Below are positions 46,487-46,643 of a stretch of 46,643 nt of DNA, piece after piece. A program made the translations under genes and the position numbers. Each line of letters begins with the position of its first letter. Positions within the stretch are counted from its first letter, which is position 1. Under the pieces are notes generated by a model that made no database searches, was not told the origin of the DNA, and saw only the letters and a list, made by a program, of their open reading frames with translations. The stretch is from contig REER01000055.1 of NCBI GenBank assembly GCA_007694945.1, positions 1 through 46,643 of the forward strand. The letters are read 5' to 3'. Source of the DNA: Paracoccaceae bacterium. GTDB taxonomy: Bacteria; Pseudomonadota; Alphaproteobacteria; Rhodobacterales; Rhodobacteraceae.

Positions 46487-46643
46487 CAAAAGCTGCCGGT
46501 CGCGACGCCTGCCGTGATAGGCAGTAGTTGGCAGAAAGCGGAGATTGCAAAGTTGCGGGTCATGGACGCGGTGCTCGGCGTGCCCGGCCCATACCGGACG
46601 GTCGAGCTGACCCAAGCTGCCGCGTACTTCGCCAAGGCCGCCT
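46487..46643 (+). other. Window end: unidentified open frame downstream of the IS fragment
   Basis: In the frame of the IstA fragment and past its TGA, the sequence stays open (QKLPVATPAVIGSSWQKAE, then VMDAVLGVPGPYRTVELTQ) to the window edge. It may be part of a gene disrupted by the IS21 element. I do not recognise it. Confidence 0.3.

Overview
The window reads as chromosomal DNA of a GC-rich alphaproteobacterium, most likely Rhodobacterales/Rhodobacteraceae. The evidence is the GC-rich coding sequence, the Irr-type iron box, the Zur-type zinc box, MetR next to metF, a sigma-54 paralog, many ABC and tripartite tricarboxylate uptake systems, and a double stem-loop extragenic element of the Rhodobacteraceae type. 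No rRNA, tRNA or CRISPR array was seen. Everything rests on reading the sequence; no database search was run.

Layout. 1-3000: metF (partial), divergent metR with a MetR box, and an orphan ATP-grasp protein. 3200-5530: a slipin/NfeD membrane-quality-control pair. 5900-14430: a metal-homeostasis block. It holds a membrane-fused spermidine-synthase-like protein, a CopC-CopD fusion, a His-tailed YcnI protein, a small CPxC protein, a DUF1826 protein, a COG0523 metallochaperone GTPase and a divergent HisI paralog. These are tied together by three GTTA-N5-TAAC (Zur-like) dyads. HemP and a DUF1289 protein follow, then dps with an Irr box. 15900-19240: a decayed LacI / sugar-ABC / GH63-like operon with frameshifts, internal stops and a fusing deletion.

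19600-30800: a self-contained sigma-54 island. It has an rpoN paralog, a canonical -24/-12 promoter ahead of a five-gene oligopeptide ABC transporter, a C45-family acyltransferase/peptidase and an activator lacking a sensor domain. A second -24/-12 promoter then precedes a DUF1446 (AtuA-like) / DUF4387 pair. Both promoters have a similar GCGTG-N3-CAC dyad about 115-120 bp upstream of the -12 element. This is the most interesting system in the window: a dedicated sigma factor, activator and catabolic regulon in one locus, with unknown substrate.

30950-39970: a LacI-controlled operon. It encodes a taurine/sulfonate-type ABC importer plus a HisD-like dehydrogenase (close in layout to sulfopropanediol dehydrogenase HpsN), a DegT-type PLP enzyme, an SDR and an MDR alcohol dehydrogenase that has lost its structural-zinc cysteines. 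40000-45400: a truncated exonuclease I gene and an RpiR regulator divergent from a TctC / BMP-domain protein / TctB / TctA operon with twin operators. 45500-46643: a truncated IS21-family transposase.
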